Assembly: GCA_037954235.1 (NCBI GenBank)
Contig: JBBMOA010000007.1
Location: 27,998,457 to 28,062,456 of the forward strand
DNA length: 64,000 bases
From: Aulostomus chinensis
Taxonomy: Eukaryota > Chordata > Actinopteri > Syngnathiformes > Aulostomidae
Direction: 5' to 3'
Positions 1 to 12,372 of the stretch are shown piece after piece (positions within the stretch are counted from its first letter, which is position 1; each line of letters begins with the position of its first letter). Position numbers and translations under genes: made by a program. Under the pieces are notes generated by a model. That model searched no databases. It was given only the letters and a program-made list of their open reading frames with translations, and was not told the DNA's origin.

Positions 1-3000
1 ACAAAATCCCCGATATACAGTGGTGCTCATTCATTCCAAGTACTGCAGGCAAATGTCTTTGGGATGCAAATTGATAATCAGTAGCTTCAGCATTCATTCA
101 TTCATTTTGTTTCTGGTTTAATGGTTTTGGGAGTCATGGGATGTGATGGATAAACTAGATTCCTGGAAGAGTCAACAGTCTATCACAGGATGAATGTATC
201 GTACAGACGACCTGCCAATCACTGAATTACGTTTCATCACATCCGTACAGCAGCAGGTAGCTGAGGGGAATACTGCATAACGTGCTAAAACCACTCAGAA
301 AGGCCCTTCAGTGGGAATTAATTGGTGCTTTACAGTTGCAGTAATTGAACTTATCAATGTGTAACTGTACTACCAGTTTACCAACGACATCATCAGGGGT
401 TGGACGAATTCAGCACCACATTTATTGGAAGGCCCCTCCCTGGGTTACCGGTCCAATTCCCTGAGCCAAGCTGCAGTACACACTCAAAAATGGAGTTATG
501 GGAGACACTTGTGTACTACACGTGTTACATCAAAAAGTACAGAGGTGCAGGTTTCTACTAACAGAGTAAGAGTGCAGTGAGGGGTACACAGTTGACCTTC
601 ACTAGTGCCTCTATTTCTACAGCTAAAATCCTTACCCAGGTTCAGGTAAACCGTAGAGTTGCAAATGAATCATCGTCAGATACCTGAAGCAGGGTTCAGA
701 ATCATGCCCAACCCAGTTTAAACCAAAGATCTGCATCGCAACTAGTTAGAACCTGGTTGCACTGGTGTGACGGTTACACTGCTGCAACCAGACAAGGCAG
801 TGTATCATTTACCCCTGATGTCTCGACAAGCTGAGTCCAGCTGAGGCCGGTCAGTTTACATCGCTGCGAGTTTCCCTGCAACGGTTTCATCTCTGCATGA
901 ATCCTGGGGGTGTGGGGGGGACTGGCCTTCCAGGACATTAAAGTCAAGTCTAGCTTGTACTGGTAACTAGAGAAGATAGTCCTTGTTCCACTAAGTCGGT
1001 CACAAATTTGGGTTTTTGAATGGTAAAAGCGTGTCAGTTCAGGAGTGGTGGCCTGTCGATGTCTTGATCAAGGACACTGTGATGAATGGACTCGCTGGCT
1101 GCTGCTGCGGATCGAAGCTCTGAACCTGAGGGTGAAGGGACATACAGAAACCGTCCATCAAACCTGAACCCAACTATAGCCGAGCCTAGAAGCTTTTATT
1201 CAGCTGCCGTGATGTCATGGCAGGACTAGGATTGACAGATCGGGCCTGGGGAATGTGTGGCATGCCGAGCACCCGGGGGGCTCTCATGGCCGTTCTTCCT
1301 GTCTGCGGCTTGGCCTGTCGTGCCTTTAAAGTCAAGGATTAAAGGGCACAGGAAACTACCAGCACTAATTTTAGACTGGCATGTATGGGCCTGGCAGACC
1401 CCTTCAGCACCTTTATCACCACGGCCTTGCGGCTGTGACAGAGCAGGCCATACAGGGATCTGGAGACATGTGCGCCTGGGTCATGGGGAGTGCGGACGGG
1501 TTGGCATGACATGCGGGTCGATGACGGATGGGGCTGGAAGGTACAGTAGAGCGTGGAGTAAGCAGGCGTTCAGAGTAAAAAATAGCACTGCTTTAAAAAA
1601 TGAAGGGGTCAGCGTTGGTGTGGATACGTTGCCTCCGGGTACGGACAAGAAGACGAAATGTTCAAAAACTTGGTTTACACTTCTTTGTGATAAGTTTTGA
1701 CATGATTGGAACATCATGGCAGCAATTTCTCCTCTATCCTCCCCCTCAATGACTGCAAGGTGAACTGCTGAAATACCAAATCTCTGTTATTATGCAACAT
1801 ACCGAGGAGGTGCACTTGCATGGAGTTGATTATCCAAGGCTTTGCGGTAGCAAAACATTAAGCTACATTCTATATTTTTACTGGATCATTCTGTCTATTA
1901 TTTTTTTTATTTTAGTTTTTCTTTGGAAGGCTGTATTTTCACTTCCCTGCTGGGCTGGATTGGGAAAGAAAGATACAAAGTTCCCAGGAAAGCCTGAGAA
2001 CATCCCAAAACAGAGATCACGGTGAAATAAAAAACAAAACAAAAATTTTTTTCATTACTGAGCACAGTAGATTTTATTTCCTTTGGATCTATTTGTGTTT
2101 AATTTATAAAAAAATATATACCGTAGATTGTTTTGTTTTATGCCACGTTAGATGAGGTTACTGAGCAATCAGAGAGATGCTGCAGTGGTGGATGACAGGC
2201 GGAACAGAGTTCATATGCTTGTTCATCTAATCAAAAATTTGGTGTTTGTAAGTATTATGATATACAGTACATCTATCAGTTATTTAGTATTTCGAATACA
2301 TTCAGTTTGCGCTTGAGCATATACAGTAAATCCATAAACTCCAGGCAACTCCATCAATTACAAGTTATCATTGTTTTGTTGTCGTGTTCATCCTTTGTCA
2401 TTCACAGCTGCTGAATAACCTTATGTAATCATCTGATCACACAAACCAAGAAATAATGAAAACATCAGTTATAAAAAAATGAACTATTGTTTGCAACGAG
2501 GCTGCATCTCGGTAGTTACGTAACTCTCTCCAACATTTGTCCATCTGCGGTGCGTCACGATGCTGCGACTGAGATCAGCGGCGTCCTGTTTCTCTGGGCC
2601 GCAATCAAGTACAATCCACTGCAGTTTCGGTGGTTGAGAAAGTTTGGGTCATGAGACGAGCGAGCAAAGAAAAGACAAGAGGTTTTTTTTAATAATCGTG
2701 TCTCCTCTCTCATGTCTATAATGTGGGTGGCTGATATATCAGAAACACTTGTCAATAAACTCTAGTGCAGTTCAACACAACTGCAAACAACCTCATTGAT
2801 AAACATACTGGTTAATACTGAACAGAATCACTGGCACAACTGATGGCATGAGCGTATATCTGAAGTGACTCACAAATGACCCAGTACTTCACTAGCAAAC
2901 ACACTTGGACCATGATGACGCGACATCACCATAAATAAACGTTGCCATCACTGGCAGCAGCAAGCGCTCAGGATCCCTCTGAGCTCCAGGTATTACCACC

Positions 3001-3690
3001 ATAAACGGTGGGATAATGAGAGCCCACTAGATGTTTGGCTGGAGAATGAGATTGTTGATTTTTCGTGGCAGGAAAGGCTCACGACTCCAGGTGCTTGCTA
3101 ATAACACTGTCCTCCGGTCGGAGCGGCTACCTTGCCAGCGTGTGGGCTGCTTTTGTTCCAAAACAGAGCCCTGATCAAAAAGTACCTTAGGAAAGTTTGA
3201 AATCAGCTTCTTTAAAAGTTCATTTTCGCAATTGTTGAATGCCCCACATGATCATCCTCCCTGACTTTGGTCCTACAGGGCCTCAAGCTATATTGTCTGG
3301 TGTTGTATACGCCACAGCCTCCTCCTGATTAAGTATGGATGCGACATCCGGCTGCAGGCCCAGCGAGGAGCGTGGCTGTCCCACTTCCCACTGGCTTTTT
3401 GGACATGAAAATCAAGCAAAGAGGCTGCGGTGCTAAACTTGGCACGCCTGTTAATCCTCTGCTAACGGTTCCTGTCCCTCTCACCCTCAAGCGACAGCGT
3501 GTTGACAGCAGCCCCCACCCCCCTTATTTCTCCCTCCCCCATTCATCGCTCCATCGGCCCCTCCAGCACCCCCCACCCACCTGTCTCATGTCACATTGCT
3601 TCCCTCTCATCCACTCCAGCAATTTCCTGTTGCCCAGATCGTGTTACAAGTTCCAAAATTGCACAGGCACACACTCATACACATGTACAC
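1..3690. other. Unassigned noncoding DNA
   Basis: I find no exon with convincing splice sites and no complete mobile element here. A GC-richer block near 1200-1560 contains an open frame of 147 codons on the plus strand. It has no recognisable domain, and part of it resembles, in inverted orientation, a stretch near 25.8-25.9 kb, which suggests an old dispersed repeat. The rest is ordinary AT-moderate intergenic sequence. Confidence 0.5.
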
Positions 3691-3709
3691 ACTGGCCACA
3701 AGTTCACCC

Positions 3710-3711
<2 letters not shown>

Positions 3712-3750
<39 letters not shown>

Positions 3751-3857
3751 CTCTCTCTTGCATGCAAGCCCTGCTATCATTTCAGCTGCCAATCCTTGCA
3801 ATCTCATCGCCTACAAAATCACACTTTGCAACTCTCTCTCTGTCTCTCTCTCTCTCA

Positions 3858-3917
<60 letters not shown>

Positions 3918-4082
3918 CTCTCTGAACAGATTATTAATCCCACACAGGGAACAGGCTGTGACACAAAACCTCATCGGAAGCAACAGATGGACTAGCTCAT
4001 AAAAAACAACAAAACCCCTAAACACTTCCTGTCTGTGGATTCCTGTCTGGATTTGTGAGTGTATGCAAATCATGCCCAGACT

Positions 4083-4162
<80 letters not shown>
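3712..4162. repeat. Cluster of three CA arrays with a TC array
   Basis: CA dinucleotide arrays lie at about 3712-3747, 3860-3914 and 4084-4162. A TC tract at about 3832-3856 abuts the second array. Open frames on both strands here encode only His-Thr or Cys-Val alternations and are not genes. Confidence 0.97.
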
Positions 4163-4163
<1 letters not shown>

Positions 4164-7100
4164 GCCTAATGGCTCAAAACATTTCTCATGAATGTTGGTG
4201 AGGATCAGATATACCGTGACCTGGAACAGCTATTCGAAGGCAGCTGGACTTGCTTGAAGGTCTTGAAGACATATTCTGTCCTGTTTCAAACTCCCTCATT
4301 ATAGAACTTAGGGTGCATTCACACTTGGCCTGGTTGCCTTAAACTGTCCCTCTGCTGCTCTGTGCTCACACTCCGCTACCCTGGTGTGCTTACGTCATCA
4401 AAGCGCTGTAATACCGAAAGAACGTGAACCTGAAGTTGACAGGTTTGCACTGCTGCAGCACAGCTGTCAATACGAGCTAGGCTAATGTTATGGTCTCCAG
4501 TCCTCTGTCGCGTGTTCCAGTGGAGCAGATTCAGAATCGGGAAAACTGTTTGTTTGCCTGTTTTTGTGATCGGCAGTTTGCACGTGGTGTTTTATTTTGA
4601 AAATTGATTGACTCACGCAGATTGATGCGTATGCCTATCCTCGCTGCATATTCCTTGCGAAAAAGCAACGTGCAAAGACAGCGACGCTTCTGGTGTAAAC
4701 CAAATGACTGATTAGAGCGGCCATGACTGCGGCGCCGCTCGATCAAAAGAACAATAGAAGTACAATGGAAAGACAACAAAAGTGGACAGTAGCACACAGT
4801 TGCTTATGTTGTGTCCTTCCTCGCCTGCATTCATTCATCATAATTCCATAAAAGATGTCCAACCAAGACCCTAATGAGCCTGTAAGAAGTAACGGTGACC
4901 TCGGGTGAGGGCAAGTGCACCATGGCACCATGCATGAGTTACATAGCTCGTCTATTTTGGTGATGCCAACAATCCTGTGAAGTATTCTGTTTGCTGGGAT
5001 GATGAAGTGAGGAAGCGCTACTTCCTCCCACTGTCTCTCTTATTAGCTCTCTTCCTCGTGTTCTGGTGCTGAAGTGGCACAGTTGTGTCAGCAGTATTAC
5101 TCATAGCGGGGCTGGATACACCAGGCAGGGAGGCCTGGAACAGCCTTAATCACCCAGTTCCACTTCCTGTTCCTCCACGATGTGCCAGTGACCTGCCGTG
5201 GGTGGACGCTGATGACAGGCAGCGACTACAGAGAACCGGGGGGGAGACACTCGGCTAGGATGTCATTACAGTTCACTAATTTTAGGGGGAGTAGACAAGG
5301 AGGAAATGTGCAGACGTCTGGAGTAACTTGAAGAGGTGTTCACCTTTAGAGATTCATATAAGAGACAGAAACCCCAGAAAAACAAACAGATTCGTCTGAA
5401 TCCAGCACATCTTTCAAACCGGACGGGTTTATTACACTAGAGTGAAAAACGTTCCGATCTCAAGACCCGTACTAGGATCCAGACTTGATAGATCAGCTTG
5501 ACCCTTAGCGGGGAAATCAACAAATGAGATGATCGATCGGGACATCCAATAATCAGTTAGGGCTTAGACGATAAAATACGGAATAATTTACCGGCAAATC
5601 ACATTCTTGAAGTGATTCAAAACAAGAATACACAACCCACAGTTTCAAGGTTTTCCATGCTAAAAGAATAATTGGACCATTAAGTGAGTAATCAGCAGTG
5701 CTGGTGACCAGTAACGTGAGTCGTAACTTGAGAATACAGTCAGCAACTACAGCGAAGGCGTTTGTCTTTCTCCAGGATCAAACAGACCACGGCCCTGGCA
5801 CATGGTGTACGCGTGTCGTATGTGAGCGTGTGAGAGACTCACTCACCAGTACTTTTTCACGATGATTAATTCAGTAAAAATGAGGGTTTCCATGGAGACA
5901 CAGCGAAAACAAACATGAAGACATGGGAAAAGTATGAAAACCATTTTGCTCAACCAGCTAAATATTACGGCGCAACCTTCAGTGTTAAATCACTGTTGAG
6001 TCATGGAGGATTATTATTCTTATTCTTATTATCTTTTAAAAAAAAATGTGGATCCAATTGTAACCTTGGTTGCCTGAGACACTCTGTTATTGTTATGGTC
6101 TGGATAGTCCAGCGTGTTCATGTTCCCGGACCAGTTCCTGTTTTTATGAAAATAGCCTGGTCACATGATCACCGCTGTCAACTTTCTGGATGTTTCACCA
6201 GGTGCTGCAGGCCACAAGGACACAAACAGTAAACCAGGGGAGGAAGCACAAATAACCCTGAATGGTCGAGAAGGTGAGAGGGAAGTAGTCTCAAAAGAAA
6301 ATGAAGAGGCATATTTTAAATGTTGAACTGTGTAATGCACAAGGTTACACCCCATTTGCATCCACACTGCCAACTCTAAAAACGTGGTAGTCGTTGTAGT
6401 ATCAACTAGAGGGAACTCAGGGAGTGTGTGCCTCTGCTAGGATGACCTCATTAACCCCAGTAACCCAATTAGTTTATTGCATTTTATTTTGAAAGCATGT
6501 AGGAGCCAGTGTTGGCTTTTTTTCAGCCTGCGGATGGAAATCTTCCAGTTGGAGGGAAATTAATCAAAAACTGTGTCTGTGGGACGGTGTAACAGTCCCC
6601 CAACCCCCTGAATCATAGCGGGCTTTACTTGTTGATACATCTCAGAATGACAGACTGACACCAGACAGGTGTTGGACGCAACCAACACTACGCTGGAAGC
6701 GTAAATGAGACGTGAACGCCAAGAGACGGAGCGAAAAATTTGCATGAGTTTTGAAGGCCCGAGAACTGGTCTGTGCGGGTGTGCCTGTGTGTGTGTGTCT
6801 GTGCGTGTGTGCGTGTGTGTGCGTGTGGGCTGAATGTGCTGTTTGCTCACTCTCTCATTTTGTCAACGGCTTTTAAATGATAATGACTATTTATACTCCT
6901 TGAGTGTGGCTGCGTGGGCTCGAAGGAGACAGTGCAGATGATTCACAGCCATTAGAGATCGCCTTTTGCCAACCATCATTTCTCGTTTGTATGTCTCTCT
7001 CTCTCTCTCTCTCTCGCTCTCTGCCTTTGTGTCGATCGCTCTATTTCCATCTGCTTTCCACCACGGATCATTGCAGTCGCTTCAGGTAGACGCTTGTGTG

Positions 7101-7437
7101 GGTGGAGGGACACGATGACTCAAAGTGTATGAAGCAGCCAAAGATAGTTTTTGACAGAGAAGTTTAGCAATTCTTCATTCTGTCTGGTGACAAATAACAG
7201 GGGCAGGTCACTTCTTCTTCAGTCTGAAGTGACTCAACAGCGAGAACACACTGTTTTTCTTTTTAAAGATCGAAGGCAAATTATTTCACGTAATCCAAAA
7301 AAATAACAACCAAAAAAAGCAAAAAAACAATCAGTATTGTTACATAAGAAAGAGGTGACACAGCAAATAAGCTGTAATATTGTTAGCTGGATGTGGAGAA
7401 CAGTAGGACTGGCGGTTGTATGCTAGCTAAAATCAAC
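4163..7437. other. Unassigned noncoding DNA
   Basis: No exon or full mobile element was recognised. At 4310-4335 there is a motif that resembles the terminal sequence of some fish nonautonomous DNA transposons (a GGTGCATTCACACTTG-like start), but I could not find its partner end. A short imperfect TG tract lies at about 6785-6830 and a CT tract at about 6992-7022. Confidence 0.4.
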
Positions 7438-7560
7438 CCATCCATCTTCAGCATCTTATCTGAGGGCCGGGAGGTAGCAGCTACAGCAGGGAACCCAAAC
7501 TTCCCTTTCCCAGGCCACATGGACCAGCTCTGACTGGGGGGGGGGTCTGAGGGGATCTCA
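7438..7560 (-). mobile_element. LINE-related fragment, antisense
   Basis: Read on the plus strand, the block starts with CCATCCATCTTC and runs through a segment on assessing cattle-type wording common to a dispersed fish repeat: two conserved landmarks are GGGAACCCAAACTTCCC at about 7490-7506 and CCAGGCCACATGGACCAGC at about 7510-7528. CCATCCAT is the complement of a GGATGG tail, so the element's 3-prime end is at the left and it lies on the minus strand. The related block at 34.2 kb matches what I remember as the neighbouring part of the same family. Family name (RTE-like or another non-LTR class) is uncertain. Confidence 0.5.
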
Positions 7561-9432
7561 AGCCAGTGGGTCTAATCCCACCAACTGTGAGCCAAAAAAA
7601 CCGTTCCATTAAGCTGAGCAAACACAGGTTGATTTAACTCCTGTGGTTGAATTCCAGCCATCACTGTATGTATGTCTGTCTGTCAGTTTTCTCCTTGGGC
7701 CGCGATCGGTCCTGACACTCTCCAGGACCCGGGGTGGGGGGTGGGTGAGGGTCGTACGGCTCAAAAATCGGACCGATTAAAAACAGACGAACAACTGTAT
7801 GCACAAGAATGTCATGAGCAGAGCATGACATCATCTCACATTTTGAAATGGATGAAACATTTGAAACAAGCAGGATGAAGCCACAGCCTACGTACATGAC
7901 CTACATACGGCCAACAATGGTGGTTAAAACACAGAAAATATTTCGGAGTTGGAGCTGATGAATGTTGAAGGTACGTTTGCTTTCTCATCTTTTAACTGCG
8001 ATGAACAGACCTCTAAATGTTGGACTGTCGAACCTAAACCCGCTGCCCTTTCTCCTGCTGTGATTGGTCCTGTGTGTTTTTGAATGTAAGAATGAAGCAG
8101 GTTGGCTTTCAGCTAAAAATAGTGTGTCCTGCATTCGCAGGGCTAAAATCAGCAATCTTCCAATCACACAGCTGCTCCTCCAACCATACATGTCTGAATG
8201 CCTGTAATGGTAAAAGCCTATTATAGCATAAACCTTGTAATGTTTGTCCCATTACTTCGCCCGTATCTGGGACAGCTCGCAGTTGCACGTGCGGCGCTTG
8301 ACAGTCAGCTACATCAGCACCCTGCAAATCCATCTGATTCGCACATGGATCACAGTGGGAGGTGGTTGATGAGAGGGTTGCAGGGATGGGGAAGGTGGGT
8401 GTTACAAAGCATTTCCACCATCTTATAAAGAGGCATTTCCAGTGATGAGAGCAGTCAAAACTATTTCTGTCACCGGCAGCGAAGCTTGTCAGATGACATT
8501 GTAGTGGGATTGCTGGGGTAGCAGCAGGGTTCTGGCAAAGCGGGGCTGTCCTTCCAAGAAAAACAAGAGGATATGACGTAAATGCAAGCTCAGAAAACAA
8601 CTCTGCGAATGTCTGAGATGCTCTCTAGTCATGTCAGGATACAGACAGACTGTTGCAAAAACACCAAACGTGATCTTTTCCTCGACCTATCAGATCGAAA
8701 CGACATCATTAGCCACTTTTACACAGAGACTCTTCAATTGTGCTGTAAATCTCGACTCTTACACGAAACTGAAGAACGCTGGTGTGACGCCGACACAGCG
8801 TTTGAATGCAACGTCCTGGCTCACCACAACAGATGGGGACCCTGTAAATTTCACTGTCAATGTTTTGGGCTGGGCAACGGTTCTGACTTTGATTCTGCGC
8901 TGTTACTTCCTCCACTGGTGGATCAGCGCAACCATCCGTTCTCCTATTCTGACTGTGATACGGTGACTCACAAGAAAGACGAGCCTCATCATGACATAGT
9001 CTTCTTCAAGTTTCAAATCTACAACTAAAATCTGGAATACTGCCCTTGGAAGCCTTAAATGGCTCAACAATAATCAGTGCAATATTGAAAGATTGAGTTT
9101 GAATAAATGAACTCAGATAAAATAAAAATCCAAGGTACAGGAGCTTCGTGTGAAGGACTGCCGGCATTCAATGCAGGAAATGAAGTCACAAAAGAGTGCG
9201 TGTTCTTCGCTAGTCGTGAGGTACAGGAAACGTTGATGACTTGCATTCGCCTGGTGCGAAGGACTGGATGACCTCAGGTTCAACAGAAGAACCAGCAACG
9301 CACGAGTTAAACTTGAAGGTGAAATAGTTTGATAAAATGTCTTTGTGCAAGAGCAAAGTCAAGATCAGACTGGCTCGCTGTGGAACATGCGTGGGCTGAA
9401 TGGCTGTGATAGAGAACGCTGCATAATACTGT

Positions 9433-9435
<3 letters not shown>
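7561..9435. other. Unassigned noncoding DNA with overlapping open frames
   Basis: No splice-supported exon was seen. The stretch 8582-9028 is open on the plus strand for 148 codons, and a second plus frame and one minus frame are also open across part of it. None has a recognisable motif. A good-looking donor (GAAG|GTACGT) sits at 7968, but the acceptor upstream of it lacks a pyrimidine tract, so I do not call an exon. Confidence 0.4.

Positions 9436-9494
<59 letters not shown>
9436..9494. repeat. CA microsatellite
   Basis: Nearly pure CA array of about 59 bp. It is stop-free in several frames, which creates spurious Thr-His and Cys-Val ORFs on both strands. Confidence 0.97.
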
Positions 9495-9498
<4 letters not shown>

Positions 9499-10670
9499 TG
9501 GAGGAGAGCAAAACACTGAGTACCAAAACAAAGCTCTCCATTCTGACTTCCTCCTACACTAGACATTCCCGTCCCAGCATTCCAGAGAGCGTGGGCGGGG
9601 TCAGGAGTCCCAACATCACATGTGATTTTAGCAGCAAGTTTATGAAAGCCACACATCTACAGTCAGTTACATCACCCAGCAGACATTGATTCATTTTTGT
9701 TTGTTTACCTTATTTTTCAGTTTGGTTAGCTATGATTTTTAAAAAAAAAAAAAATCTTGGTACAACAGGGTTTGCAGGATCGTCAGTTGCTCCATCTAAA
9801 GTTTATCTGTTTATTTTTGCATTTTCACTTCCTGGATTAACGCTGCGGTAGAACCTATGGAGCACGCTCACTAACACCAGGACAGTTTTCTGGATGGTGG
9901 CACAAGCCGGAGTGATTCCATTCTAAACTGTATTAACCTCATTGTGTTTGTCCAACTTCTAAATGTATGATTTGTGTCCGACTGGCACTTTTAAATCTAC
10001 TTAAAAAGACAATTTAAAACACAAAAATTCAACTTTTTCTCACGTCACCTAAACCTACCGACTATTCCATGGGTGCACTGATTGCTTTCACAAGCTACGA
10101 CACGGATGTTTCATGAGCATACGTGGCCTTACAACATTACCTTGTGTGTACAGTCCTTGTATCCACGTCTACACTGTTCCTGGCTGCCTGTGCCGCGTTG
10201 CTTTCCCACTAAGGGTAAAAACTCTGCATGTTGTCAAGAACACATGAAAAACAGCGATTTAATGAAAACAAATTACAAACTACTCCCCATTGTTTTTAAA
10301 GCAGCCTTCAATGAAACCCATCTCACCTGTTATGCTTCCTTGTGCTCAGTCTAGAAGAAGGCCCGCGGCGAGTACACACAGCAGCCATCCCCCTATTAGA
10401 GGAGAGGAGGAAGTCCATTAACAAACAGCGGGGGCCACACCGGCTGGCAGAGCCCTGGCACTTGATGAAGACTGGAGGCTCAGCAGCCGACGGAGGCTTG
10501 TAAATATTTTAGTGTGTCTAATGTGATGTTTTTCCCCAGCTGTGCCCCCCCACCCCACCCCCCTTGGCTCTCGTCTTTTCTCCTCACCTCCTTTTTGATT
10601 ATTGATTCCCAAAGGAAAAAGGTCACGGGTCAGTAGAGATCAGAAGATGTTCAGGTTTGTTGCAAACATA

Positions 10671-10671
<1 letters not shown>
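9495..10671. other. Unassigned noncoding DNA
   Basis: Nothing coding was recognised. The part at 10370-10560 has a mixed, unrepetitive composition around a GTAAATATTTTAG core and could be a conserved noncoding block, but that cannot be judged without other species. Confidence 0.35.

Positions 10672-10727
<56 letters not shown>
10672..10727. repeat. CA microsatellite
   Basis: Pure CA array of about 56 bp. Confidence 0.97.
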
Positions 10728-10729
<2 letters not shown>

Positions 10730-11394
10730 TTCTAGATCAGCCAGACTTGCTGGCTCTGGAGTTTCAGCACCTTTGACCTTCTGGTTTTCTTTGTAAACTG
10801 GGCGAAGTGTGACAGTGGTGAACTGTGGGCCTCTGTCTGTCTGACTGACAATTGGGTGAAATGTTAGAGGAGGAAGTGTTCTGAAATCAATATCCTCTTT
10901 GTGTCAATGAGGCTTAGTTTCCGCCAGAAGACATATGAACCCACCACGCAGAGGTATAAGCAGATTTAGCAAAGCACTTCTTCCCGATAATCTAGATAAT
11001 TATGACTTGATACATTTCGGAAGCATTAACATTGTACCTGATAGCCCTGACGATGTTTCCTCATGAACCTGTGAAAGTACACACCTCAGCCCTGTTTCAT
11101 GACTCATCCATCACTGTCACTTGCTCTGCTGATTTTAACCCCTTAGGCTCTCATGACTGAAATCGGCACATGTTGCTTCTTGAGACTAATGGACTAAACA
11201 TTAACTAAATAAAGACATAAATAAATTGGCGGCAAATTTGAAAACACATCGTCTGAAAGTATCGATCAGACATTAAAATTTTTTTGATCAATGTTGGAAC
11301 TCAGAAGTTGCAAGCATACAACAGTATTCTTTCTCCGTGCCAACCTCTTTAAGAGCTCGTCATGACACCAAATCTGCTCTTTTTAATGACCTTT

Positions 11395-11869
11395 TAAATG
11401 CTCCTGACTCCAGGGATTCTTGTGCTTTTTGATCCAGTAACGGCAGTCGTAGACCCAAGGATCCACGATGACTGCTTGGAGCCTCTTGTTAGTCTTGAAG
11501 GTATCGTACATTTTTTTCTGTTGGCACCAGGTACTTTGTGGGGTCCCTCAAGGGTCTATTGTTGGTCCTCCCCTCTACTCTCCAAGCCAATGCTTAGACA
11601 ATGTGGCATCAACTTGCTCTCCTGCTCTCTTTCCCCCCCACTGGTCAAAGCAGACGGCCGTCCCCACTGATCCTGGATCTGCTCGAAGTTCCTGCCTATT
11701 AAAGGAAGGTTTTCATCGCTGATGTTGCAGGATGTGCTTGCTGATAGAGAATTGTTGGGTGTAGATTCATTGAAGGAGTGAGGTGCTGGACCTGCTCGAC
11801 TTGTTGAGTGTCATGAGAGAACTTTTGTTGTGATTTAGTACTGTACAAATAAATTGACTTGACTTGACT
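11395..11869 (+). mobile_element. Degenerate L2/Rex1-like LINE, 3-prime part
   Basis: The left part keeps traces of a non-LTR reverse transcriptase. One frame (about 11398-11505) reads LVLFDPVTAVVDP, which lines up with the LLDLSAAFDTVDH-type block of L2-class enzymes. Another frame (about 11534-11575) reads CGVPQGSIVGPPLYS, close to the GVPQGSILGPLLFS motif. The two blocks are in different frames and much closer together than in an intact enzyme, so the copy is deleted and frameshifted. The catalytic aspartate pair region is not seen. The 3-prime part (about 11640-11869) resembles the untranslated tail of this class, with a TTGTGATTTAGTACTG-like segment and a short tail made of TTGAC units. 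It is a dead copy. Confidence 0.7.
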
Positions 11870-12294
11870 CCTTCTCTGCAGATGACACTTGAATTTACGT
11901 GCCTTTGGAACACAGTCATGCCAGCTCTTTAAAATCTTTGGAGTACATCCGGATATCATAGACTCAGGATTAGGTAGTAAAAACTGTACTTAGTGGAGCA
12001 GCTTCTTATAAAAACCTACAATGCAGAGAGCACAGAAATACCCATTACATATAAAACCAAGGAGATTACATTGTGTATACCTTTGATGCAGGTGGAGCCA
12101 GATAGGAAGGCCCTCAGGTATCTGCTCCATCTTCCTGGAACATGATTCAAACTAAAGTGCCACTGGAGTGAACGTTGCTGAATCTGAAACCCTAATGAAA
12201 CAAAAGGAAACAGAGTCAGTAAGGAAGTGTCTTTATTTGGGATTATCTCACGTCTCCCTGATTCTCACCCTTTCGTTTCATGATCCCTCTGATA

Positions 12295-12372
12295 GGCCAG
12301 GTTTCTCATGTAAAAGATGATTTTTTTAAACTCAAAGTGACTGACCTGGTTAAATAAAGGTTAAAAACTGCA
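12295..12372 (+). mobile_element. LINE 3-prime tail fragment
   Basis: The sequence ends in ACCTGGTTAAATAAAGGTTA, a tail I associate with L2/CR1-class LINEs of fishes. Only the last 70-80 bp can be recognised; no reverse transcriptase remnant is visible upstream. Confidence 0.45.

Noticed and set aside
8582..9028. 148-codon frame with two more frames open in the same place
   Set aside because: No motif and no splice sites; several frames open together points to low stop-codon density, not to coding.
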